Source: Paenibacillus sp. SYP-B3998 (GTDB lineage Bacteria > Bacillota > Bacilli > Paenibacillales > NBRC-103111). Taken from it: 64,000 nucleotides of DNA. The notes below the pieces were generated by a model. The model did no database searches. It had not been told where the DNA came from and was given only the letters and a program-made list of their open reading frames with translations. Below are positions 58,201 to 64,000 of the stretch, one piece after another; the first letter of the stretch is position 1; every line of letters begins with the position of its first letter. The position numbers were made by a program, and so were the translations under genes. The stretch is from assembly GCF_010820665.1 (NCBI RefSeq), contig NZ_JAAIKC010000012.1, forward strand, positions 62,001 to 126,000. The letters are read 5' to 3'.

Positions 58201-61200
58201 TTTCCTCCGTGGTTGATGGCCGTTGATTTAATAATTCCATATATTTGATCTCCATCAGCCTCAGCTTGCGATAACGGCTTTAAAAGTATAGTTCCGACTC
58301 CTTCGCCAGGCACATAGCCATCTCCACCACTGCCAAAACTTTCACATCTACCTTTACTTGACAAGAAGTTATACCGGCTCAAAAATAAATACTTATTTGG
58401 ATGTAATGAAAGATTTACTCCCCCTACTACCGCAAGTTTACATCCCCCTTGCTTGATACTTTCGCATGCCACGTGTAGTGCCGTTAAAGAAGAAGAACAC
58501 ATGCTATCAATAGACATACTTGGTCCATTAAAATTGCAAAAATAAGATACCCTATTCGCGATTGATGATGATATTCCGGATAAAGCTAAGGGTTTACCTT
58601 TCATTTGACTCTGTATACCATATAGATGGTATTCTGCAAAAGTAACTCCTACAAAAACACCTACATTTCCTTCTAAACCAACATTTTTGTATTTGCTTAA
58701 TGCCTCTCTTGTATATCCTGCATCCTCTATTGTCTCATAGACGCACTCCAAGAATAACCTTTCCTGTGGGTCCATGAATTCGGCATCCTCAGGCGAAATA
58801 TTAAAAAATAACGGATCAAATTTATCCACATCAGCGATAAATCCTCCCCATTTGCTATTCATCTTTCCAGGCTTGAACTTATCTTCATCGTAATAGAGAG
58901 TGTAATCCCATCGATCTTTTGGTATTTCATCTACACAGTCTTTTCCTGCTTTCAGGTTTTCCCAGAATTCATTTATGTCCTTTGCCTGCGGATAACGTCC
59001 GGAGAGGCCTATTACTGCAATGTCAATATTTTTGCTGTCATGAATAGGGAGGGCATCCAATTCTAACTTTGAAATACTTAGAGGGTTTGGTTTATTTGCA
59101 AAAGTTTGTATCACATCAGTCTTAAGTTCTGTAGACTTCTTATTCCCTTCAATCTCATCGTTTTCTTTGCCATCTAGTTCGAATAATTCCATTAGTTTGT
59201 TTTTATATGTTTTTAAGAAATATTCAGCTAGAGATTGAAGAGTCTGATATTCAAAAAATAGTGTCATCGATATTGATCCGAATGATTTCTCTAATTGTCC
59301 CGATAGCTGTTTTATCATTACCGAATCTATTCCATATGTCTCCAGTGAAACATCGGATTCTATCCGGTCTACCGGTATATTACTTACTGACGAGAGCACT
59401 TTTTTGAAATAATTTACTGTTTTCTCTTTCAGTATATTCTGAGTAAGCTGCGCCTTGTCTTCTTGTATTGCACTTAGTTCTTTCAGTTCTCCTTCTTTTT
59501 CTTCCAGTACTCTCGATGTTACATTTGTTCCTATTATACTGTCAGTGTTAGTTTCTATCTTCGGAATCCAGTATCTCTCTCGTGCAAAGGGATATGTGGG
59601 CAAGCTTATCCTTTTGGGCTTCGCTTCTTTATACAACCTTTCCCAATTAAAGTCCAAACCTTTCACCCAGAAATCCAATAGTTTCCCGTATTTTCTCTTG
59701 TTTATCCATGAGTCTAATGCCTTTTGTAAGTCTTCATCCGCTTTGAAGATTGCCAGTGTATCCTTTTCCCTCTTCACACGGCCTACGTACATGTCTTCTA
59801 TGTCTTCCTTATCCGCCAGAAATCCTCTCAGTTTTTCTTCCAGTTCTCTAATTGAGGTCACCGTCATTCCCAAACGAGCCCCCATAGCTTCTCGACCTAT
59901 CTGTAAGGTGTATGCTATATCCGAAAGATCTTTATCTTCAAATCTTCCTTTCTCTATCTCTCTCAATAACTGCTTCACTCGTTCTTTTAGCTTCTCTTCT
60001 TCCTTCCCTGATAATATGATTACCGCGGGATTCTCAACTGTTATGGTTATCGCAGAATGTTCTTCATTCTCCGGGATGTATTCTTCTATCACAAGATGGG
60101 CGTTCGATCCTCCGGCGCCGAATGAGGATATCCCCGCTATTCTTGGATATTCCTTCTTTTCTCCATCCTTCTCGATTACCGGGCGTTTCCATTCTTCTAA
60201 CTCTTGTTGTACTTTGAATGGGGTCTTCTCAAAATCTATGTTGGGATTTAATATTTTTGAATGCAAACTCGGTACCAGCTTTCCATACTTCATCTGCAAC
60301 AACATCTTCGTTACACCCACGATCCCCGCAGCACTCTCTAAATGTCCGATATTGCTCTTGACTGAGCCTATCGCGCAAAACTGCTTTTCTTCCGTGTGGT
60401 CTTCAAAGGCCTTTGTAAGTGCTGTTATTTCTATGGGATCGCCTAACGCTGTTCCTGTACCATGGGCCTCTATGTAACTGATATTTCTTGCATCTACTCT
60501 TGCTTCTTTTATCGCTTCCCTTATCATGCTCGCTTGCGCGTTCGGATTCGGCACTGTGTAGCCGTTTGTCTTTCCTCCATGGTTTATTGCCGAGCCTTTG
60601 ATAACTCCATAGATTTGGTCTCCATCTTCAATAGCTTTAGACAAGGGTTTTAGCAGTATCGCTCCGACTCCTTCTCCTGGCACATAACCGTCTCCACCTT
60701 TTCCAAAGCTTTCACATTTTCCTTTACTTGATACAAAATTACCCTGACCTAACAGTAAGTATTTATTGGGATGTATGGATACATTTACACCGCCGGCAAT
60801 CGCGAGCTCGCATCCTCCTTGTTGTATGCTTTGACAAGCCAAGTGTATGGCTACCAAAGATGAAGAGCACATCGTATTAAGGCCGATACTTGGACCATGA
60901 AAATTACAAAAATAAGATACACGATTAGCTACCGATGACATAATCCCGTTAAGAGCAAGCATTCGACCTTGAGCTTGTTCCTGAGCTCCATAAAGTTGGT
61001 ACTCATCATACATAACACCTACATAGACTCCAACATTCCCTTCCAGTCCAAAGCGCTGATATTTGCTTAAGGTTTCCCTGGTATACCCTGCGTCCTCCAG
61101 TGTTTCAAGGACGCACTCCAAAAACAACCTCTCCTGCGGGTCCATGAATTCTGCTTCATGAGGAGTGATATTAAAAAATAACGGATCAAATTTATCTACA

Positions 61201-63194
61201 TCATCCAGAAATCCTCCCCACTTGGTGTAAGTCTTCCCTATCTTATTCTTGTCTTCATCATAGTATAGATTGTAATCCCAACGCTCTTTCGGTATCTCGG
61301 TTATACAATCCTTACCTCCACACAGATTCTCCCACAACTCATCCAGATTCTTTGCTTGTGGATATCGACCGGATACTCCGATGACGGCTATGTCTTCCTT
61401 CCCAGGCTTTTCTATAGTAGGAATGACTGGAAAGGCAAATCGCGAACGTTGTGGTTTTTTGATCACTTGTTTTACAGGTTCTTTATTGGCTGTGGATTTT
61501 TCAGGTTCTGCGATAGATTGTACTTTTTTCTTCTCAATCCCCAGCAGCTCTATCAGTCTATCTCTGTGGGATTCAATAAAGTACCCTGTTATGGAGTGGA
61601 TGTTCTGATATTCAAAAAACAATGTCTTTGATAGTGAGCCAAAGGTTTTCTCCAACTCATCAGTCATTTGCATGATCACTAAGGAATCTATCCCGTATTT
61701 TTCCATAGGGGCGTCTGATTCTATGCGGTTTACCGGTAACTTGATTACGGATGACAGCAACTTCTTGAAATAGGTTTCCGCCTTCTCTTGCAGTGTTTCT
61801 TGAGCCACTGTTATCTTATTACGTCTTTCTTCTGTTGCTTCATTTTTTCCTGATGATGCTATACGGCTTTCTTTTTCAATAAACACTTCACGAAGTTTCT
61901 TAATATCTCCTTCCATAATCATCACCTGATCATTTTCTTGAACCAAAGCTTTATAGAAGGCTTTTATACCTGTCTCTGTCTTCATGGGGATCATGCCTAT
62001 ATTCTTAAACATGATTTTCTCGATCTCTTTGTCGATATGCATTCCGCCTTTTTCCCATAACGGCCAGTTTATCGAGAGGGTTTTTCCCCGGCGTTCTCCC
62101 TTCTCTACTAATTTATTTCTATAGCTTGCATACACATCCATAAACGCATTCGCTACCGCATAATCTGCCTGACCCGGGTTCCCGGATTCTCCTGCTCCTG
62201 ATGAGAATAGAATGATAAAGTCAAGATTTACATCTCTTGTGAACTCATCAATATGCCATAATCCGGTTACTTTGGGCTTAAGTACTTCCACGAATTCTTC
62301 TTCTGTTTTATTGATGATATAATTATCCCGTATTACCCCGGCACTATGAAAAATTCCATTTAGCGCGCCATAGGTTTCTATTATTCCGGCTATCAATTCC
62401 TTGACTTGTTCTTTTTCTGCGATATCCGTCCGCCTGTATTCGACTATAGCTCCCATTTCTTTTAAGACGTTCAATTGGGCTTGTTTAATCTCATTTAGCT
62501 CTGATCTTCCAGTCAGGATCAATTTTACATCTTTTGCTTTTTCCGCTACCTCTTCAGCGAATATAAAGCCTAAGCCCCCGACCCCTCCTGTTATTAGATA
62601 TATACCTCCTTCTTTCCAAGGAATTTCTTCTTCATTGCTTCGATCGAGTAATCTCGTTTCCTCGATGCTTTTGATAGATCTCACACCTTCATTGTCGTAT
62701 CTTATCTCTCTATCTTGCAGTCTTAGACTGTTCGCTTCCAGCTTTTCGACTATTGCTTCAATCTTTCTTTCAGCAGATAGTTGAATAATCTGATACAAAA
62801 GTTTTGGATTCTCTAATTGAGCTGTCTTTAATAGTCCCCCTAACCCTCTAAATATTTCTTTATCCTCATCAGTAAAGACGACGATTTGAACCAGAACACT
62901 TCCTTTCGGTTTACTCTTAAGAATGCTTTTTATCTCAATAAACACTTGTTTTGCATACTTTTCATATCTGATACCCAAACCCTTCTCTTCGCTTCGTAAT
63001 ATTCGACATCTCACCCCTGCTATCCGAGTTTCAAGGTTTTCAGAGGTTATTCCTTTATCCGCTTCACACAGTATGATTTCGCGCTGTACGCGATCAGGCA
63101 TTGTTTCTACTTGTATGGTGTCTGATTCCTTCCATACGGGATGCAGCATTATAGTGCCAATATCTGCTCCTTCACTCTTTCTTTCAAACATCAT
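52287..63194 (-). CDS. Trans-AT PKS: KR-ACP-KS-ACP-KS-DH-KR-ACP-KS0-ACP
   Basis: 3635 residues. Order: pseudo-KR/KR (1-430, TGGVGGLG about 200, SSGAGESGNPGQADY about 335); ACP (YGIDS about 503); KS (about 600-1020, Cys 776); ACP (YGIDS, Ser about 1291); KS (about 1391-1810, Cys 1566); DH (about 2010-2290, His 2051 in HVVMGEKILPG, Asp 2225 in HPSLLD); KR (TGGAGGLG about 2499); ACP (YGIDS about 2796); KS0 (about 2899-3330, Cys 3070 kept, HGTGT His replaced by Ala at 3205); ACP (LGLDS about 3588). Both complete KRs have a GVIRD loop, suggesting B-type reduction. It begins in mid-module: the DH of its first module is on the preceding gene. The start is ATG-ATG with GGGAGGG 5 bases upstream and overlaps the previous stop by 11 bases. 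No AT. Confidence 0.93.
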   Translation of the reverse strand: MMFERKSEGADIGTIMLHPVWKESDTIQVETMPDRVQREIILCEADKGITSENLETRIAGVRCRILRSEEKGLGIRYEKYAKQVFIEIKSILKSKPKGSVLVQIVVFTDEDKEIFRGLGGLLKTAQLENPKLLYQIIQLSAERKIEAIVEKLEANSLRLQDREIRYDNEGVRSIKSIEETRLLDRSNEEEIPWKEGGIYLITGGVGGLGFIFAEEVAEKAKDVKLILTGRSELNEIKQAQLNVLKEMGAIVEYRRTDIAEKEQVKELIAGIIETYGALNGIFHSAGVIRDNYIINKTEEEFVEVLKPKVTGLWHIDEFTRDVNLDFIILFSSGAGESGNPGQADYAVANAFMDVYASYRNKLVEKGERRGKTLSINWPLWEKGGMHIDKEIEKIMFKNIGMIPMKTETGIKAFYKALVQENDQVMIMEGDIKKLREVFIEKESRIASSGKNEATEERRNKITVAQETLQEKAETYFKKLLSSVIKLPVNRIESDAPMEKYGIDSLVIMQMTDELEKTFGSLSKTLFFEYQNIHSITGYFIESHRDRLIELLGIEKKKVQSIAEPEKSTANKEPVKQVIKKPQRSRFAFPVIPTIEKPGKEDIAVIGVSGRYPQAKNLDELWENLCGGKDCITEIPKERWDYNLYYDEDKNKIGKTYTKWGGFLDDVDKFDPLFFNITPHEAEFMDPQERLFLECVLETLEDAGYTRETLSKYQRFGLEGNVGVYVGVMYDEYQLYGAQEQAQGRMLALNGIMSSVANRVSYFCNFHGPSIGLNTMCSSSLVAIHLACQSIQQGGCELAIAGGVNVSIHPNKYLLLGQGNFVSSKGKCESFGKGGDGYVPGEGVGAILLKPLSKAIEDGDQIYGVIKGSAINHGGKTNGYTVPNPNAQASMIREAIKEARVDARNISYIEAHGTGTALGDPIEITALTKAFEDHTEEKQFCAIGSVKSNIGHLESAAGIVGVTKMLLQMKYGKLVPSLHSKILNPNIDFEKTPFKVQQELEEWKRPVIEKDGEKKEYPRIAGISSFGAGGSNAHLVIEEYIPENEEHSAITITVENPAVIILSGKEEEKLKERVKQLLREIEKGRFEDKDLSDIAYTLQIGREAMGARLGMTVTSIRELEEKLRGFLADKEDIEDMYVGRVKREKDTLAIFKADEDLQKALDSWINKRKYGKLLDFWVKGLDFNWERLYKEAKPKRISLPTYPFARERYWIPKIETNTDSIIGTNVTSRVLEEKEGELKELSAIQEDKAQLTQNILKEKTVNYFKKVLSSVSNIPVDRIESDVSLETYGIDSVMIKQLSGQLEKSFGSISMTLFFEYQTLQSLAEYFLKTYKNKLMELFELDGKENDEIEGNKKSTELKTDVIQTFANKPNPLSISKLELDALPIHDSKNIDIAVIGLSGRYPQAKDINEFWENLKAGKDCVDEIPKDRWDYTLYYDEDKFKPGKMNSKWGGFIADVDKFDPLFFNISPEDAEFMDPQERLFLECVYETIEDAGYTREALSKYKNVGLEGNVGVFVGVTFAEYHLYGIQSQMKGKPLALSGISSSIANRVSYFCNFNGPSMSIDSMCSSSLTALHVACESIKQGGCKLAVVGGVNLSLHPNKYLFLSRYNFLSSKGRCESFGSGGDGYVPGEGVGTILLKPLSQAEADGDQIYGIIKSTAINHGGKTNGYSVPNLSAQANVINKALIEAKVNPRSISYIEAHGTGTSLGDPIEIAGITKAFNEYTNERGFCAIGSAKSNIGHLEAAAAIAGVSKVLLQIKHKQLVPSLHSEVLNSNIDFKTTPFRVQQELEEWIPPVVEIEGEMKEYPRIAGISSFGAGGSSGHIIIEEYIPKIQEQNQMTITVQNPALIVLSAKKEDSLKDQVKRLLEAIKNQRFEDKDLVDIAYTLQVGRETMEERLGVIVISIDDLKEKLDGFLKGKIDIVDLYKSQGKKQHNIVSLLKSNEELQEVIGKWIERKKYSTLLDLWVTGLDVDWERLYTYSKPKRISLPTYPFARERYWLPEIEAEAEENSVAGLKANGYLHPLLHRNTSNLEGQRFSSTLTGNEFFLRDHVVMGEKILPGAAYLEMIRAAIHESVPRAEESVIKLKNIVWSRPIDVNGKSQDVHISVYPEENSEISYEIYSEGSNREEEAIVHCQGRAVFVSTSESPHLERIDIRKLQTECNDKIITGNECYEKFRALGIDYGSGHQGIDCIYVGEGKVLAKLTMPESVRAKAEDYLLHPSLLDSAIQAAIGLSMNNPSLPSTLEQLEVIDKCSENMWAFVRKTEGVTSDDKMQTLNIDICDENGKIHVRMKKFAFRALEAESEDKTDIGSIMLHPVWKQSGTIQVETMPNRVQREIILCEADKRITAESLETRITGARCRILRSEEKNLGIRYEKYAKQLFAEIKSILKSKPKGSVLVQIVVFTDEDKEIFRGLGGLLKTAQLENSKLLYQIIQLSAEREIAAIVEKLEANSRSLQDREIRYDDEGVRYLKSLEETALLDRSNEEEFPWKEGGVYLITGGAGGLGFLFAEEIAEKVKDVKLILTGRSELNETKQAQLNVLKEMGAIVEYKRTDITTKEQVKELIAEITETYGTLNGIFHSAGVIRDNYIINKTEEEFVEVLKPKVTGLLHVDEFTRDIHLDFILLFSSGAGESGNPGQADYAAANAFMDVYASYRNKLVEKGERWGKTLSINWPLWEKGGMHVDKEIEKIMFEKIGMIPMKTETGIKAFYKALVQENDQVMILEGDTAKIRKKIRLTQLKEDTHQPKLNMKEVNIDILKEKVIHKLTVLLGESIKLNINQIDTEEPFDTYGIDSIKLTLLNQKIADYFNNLSNTLFFEYRNLSTLGEYLASEYPDECMKWTGNEIEVEVENSSDRSSATKSSVTKNSTLFPKLTLKRSKPDSIKRSWGSVGYDHHENEPIAVIGVSGRFPKAKNVDEFWENLKSGKSCITELPEERWSLEGFFNPDREEAVAQRKSFSKWGGFLEGFADFDPLFFNISPAEAERMDPQERLFLEECWKAVEDAGYVPSKIDESLRKHIGVFGGVTKTGFNLWNNTSNKFFNTSFSSLVNRLSYFMDFHGPSVPVDTMCSSSLAALHQACESIRNREIKMAIVGAVNLYLHPSNYISLSQAGLISDSSSSSVFDKGGIGFIPSEGVGAVVLKRLSDAEKDNDHIWALIKGSAVSHSGKTNGYNVPDPAKQAAVIQQALNTANVDPRSIRHFEAAASGSEMVDAIEMSAISKVFQKFRDQESQFYTMGSVKSVLGHGESVSGMAQFIKALLQFKHKMLCPTKLPEQLNPNIKFNTLPFKIETNFVEWPNMDVDGDRSPRRIGINSFGAGGVYSHLILEEYDKPADHAIVIPSKGTPNLFVFSAKTNHSLRRYLQIWKEYLAKQPDLDLCQLAYILQNKREAMKRRFASIAQNTEQLINNIEDYLNDVTNHNSYTENMNKGGNSQSTLQNPLFDHQIDNLNSEKDLSKWAQLWVNGASLSWEKLYNDNVPKHISQLPTYPFRQKQFWLNVKEDNLSNESESQDFISLDAILGTEFISLESILHQEDENYNYSIINDNQSEDSPETLEIQQLIKEILYEILYLDDLDEFDNEANFMELGLDSILSGKFIQKMNSKCNLNLRETVMFDYPNTFQLSKYIASQLIWEVR
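55080..57060 (-). repeat. DH-KR coding block, copy A of a 2-kb duplication
   Basis: Nearly identical at DNA level to 61980-64000 (offset about 6.9 kb). It is continuous across the DH-KR border, unlike the other copy. Confidence 0.85.
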
Positions 63195-64000
63195 CTTTGC
63201 CCTCCCTTTCTACTTCCAGCGCTCTGAATGCAAACTTTTTCATCCGTACATGGATCTTACCGTTTTCATCACATATGTCGATATCAAGCTTCTGCATTTT
63301 ATCATCGGAAGTAACACCTTCACTCTTTCTTGCAAACACCCACATGTTTTCGCTGCATCTGTCTATAACTTCCAACTCTTCTAGGGCGAAGGGTAATTTT
63401 GGCTTTGTTCTTTCCTTATTCCCTGTAGTGCCGTTACCTATTGATAAACCGATAGTTGACTGTATGGCGGAGTCTAGGACGCTTGGATGCAGGATATATT
63501 CTTCCGCTTTTGCTCTTACTGATTCCGGCATAGTGAGCTTTGCCAATACCTTACCTTCTCCGACGTATATGCACTCGATACCCTGGTGTCCACTTCCATA
63601 ATCGATCCCTAAGGTTCTAAATTTCTCGTAACATTCGCTTCCGGTTATCATTTTATCGTTACATTCGGTTTGTAATTTTCGAACATCTATACGTTCTGAA
63701 TACCGTGACTCACTTGTCGGAACGAAAACCGCTCGACCCTGACAGTGGACGATTGCCTCTTCTTCCCTATTCGATCCTTCGCTATATATCTCATAGCTAA
63801 TCTCACTGTTTTCTTCCGGATATACACTAATGTGTACCTCCTGACCTTTACCGTTTACGCCGAGCGGTCTTAACCACACGATATTCTTTAGTTTTATTGC
63901 GCTTTCTTCTGCCCTTGGTACTGATTCATGAATCGCTGCTCTGATCATCTCCAGGTATGCCGCTCCAGGCAGTATTTTGTCTCCCATTACGACATGATCC
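61980..64000 (-). repeat. DH-KR coding block, copy B of a 2-kb duplication
   Basis: Matches 55080-57060 with few differences. It carries about 33 extra bases in the DH C-terminal part and 28 extra bases at the DH-KR border, which split the reading frame. Confidence 0.85.
63184..64000 (-). CDS. Trans-AT PKS, C-terminal DH domain (partial gene)
   Basis: The frame is open to the right edge of the window, so this is the 3' end of an upstream synthase gene. The visible about 270 residues are the dehydratase: the start of the motif is DHVVMGDKILPG (active His four codons past the edge-most bases), the second catalytic site is HPSVLDSAIQ (Asp kept), and the C-terminal hot-dog half ends MKKFAFRALEVEREGKDDV. 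The stop TGA overlaps the ATG-ATG start of the next gene by 11 bases. The cognate KR and ACP are on that next protein, so the two proteins must meet to complete one module. The same block at 56.2-57.1 kb continues without a break into its KR. Confidence 0.9.
   Translation of the reverse strand, partial: DHVVMGDKILPGAAYLEMIRAAIHESVPRAEESAIKLKNIVWLRPLGVNGKGQEVHISVYPEENSEISYEIYSEGSNREEEAIVHCQGRAVFVPTSESRYSERIDVRKLQTECNDKMITGSECYEKFRTLGIDYGSGHQGIECIYVGEGKVLAKLTMPESVRAKAEEYILHPSVLDSAIQSTIGLSIGNGTTGNKERTKPKLPFALEELEVIDRCSENMWVFARKSEGVTSDDKMQKLDIDICDENGKIHVRMKKFAFRALEVEREGKDDV

Noticed and set aside
59455-60477. Long plus-strand open frame of 340 codons
   Set aside because: It is the antisense of KS and linker sequence; its serine-rich, low-information translation is a shadow of the coding strand.
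63184-63194. Programmed ribosomal frameshift joining DH and KR
   Set aside because: No slippery heptamer or downstream structure is evident; a ribosome site plus ATG-ATG makes re-initiation the simpler reading.

Overview
The window looks like a chromosomal segment of a spore-forming Gram-positive bacterium of the Paenibacillus type. The signs are moderate GC with AGGAGG-type ribosome sites and frequent GTG/TTG starts, an S-layer (SLH) surface protein, AraC, Lrp and MmyB-type regulators, and a trans-AT polyketide synthase of the Bacillus/Paenibacillus kind. No 16S rRNA or housekeeping marker is present, so the genus is an inference.

Layout: 1-314 is the end of an exported protein with a pre-peptidase C-terminal (PPC) domain. 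967-3496 holds a cupin protein, an AraC regulator and a small membrane-anchored protein. 3643-8454 encodes a 1603-residue SLH protein carrying seven near-identical Ig-like repeats with an exact 300-bp period. 9120-13592 encodes a 1490-residue regulator (kinase-like domain, AAA ATPase, TPR-like helices, GAF, LuxR HTH). 13.6-33 kb is an accessory patchwork: a lipoprotein, a MATE pump, an oxidoreductase with its MmyB-type regulator, an ABC exporter, an MFS pump, an Lrp regulator, a PD-(D/E)XK-like/winged-helix protein, one intact tRNA-Ala(GGC) with broken copies around it, and remnants of IS1182, IS3 and IS256 transposases.

From 27,969 to the right edge, everything on the minus strand is one biosynthetic locus running right to left. 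It contains a partial synthase ending in DH (63184-64000), three giant synthases (52287-63194, 44354-52282, 33060-44357), a UvrA-like ABC ATPase (probable self-resistance), a beta-lactamase-fold hydrolase lacking its catalytic Lys, and a stand-alone acyltransferase with an extra C-terminal domain. No AT domain is visible inside the synthases, so the stand-alone AT must load the carrier proteins. In transcription order the domains are: ...DH | KR-ACP-KS-ACP-KS-DH-KR-ACP-KS0-ACP | GNAT-ACP-TE-KS-KR-ACP-KS0-ACP | C-A(Gly predicted)-PCP-KS-DH*-KR-ACP-KS-ACP-TE. The genes overlap or nearly abut, so translation is probably coupled.

The most unusual points are these. A GNAT-ACP loading cassette with its own complete thioesterase sits in the middle of the line. 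A module is split between DH and KR by 28 extra nucleotides that supply a new ribosome site and start codon; an unsplit 2-kb duplicate lies 6.9 kb away. Two KS domains have lost the HGTGT histidine. The hydrolase in the cluster has Gln in place of the catalytic Lys. The product cannot be named from this window, and the assembly line continues beyond the right edge.
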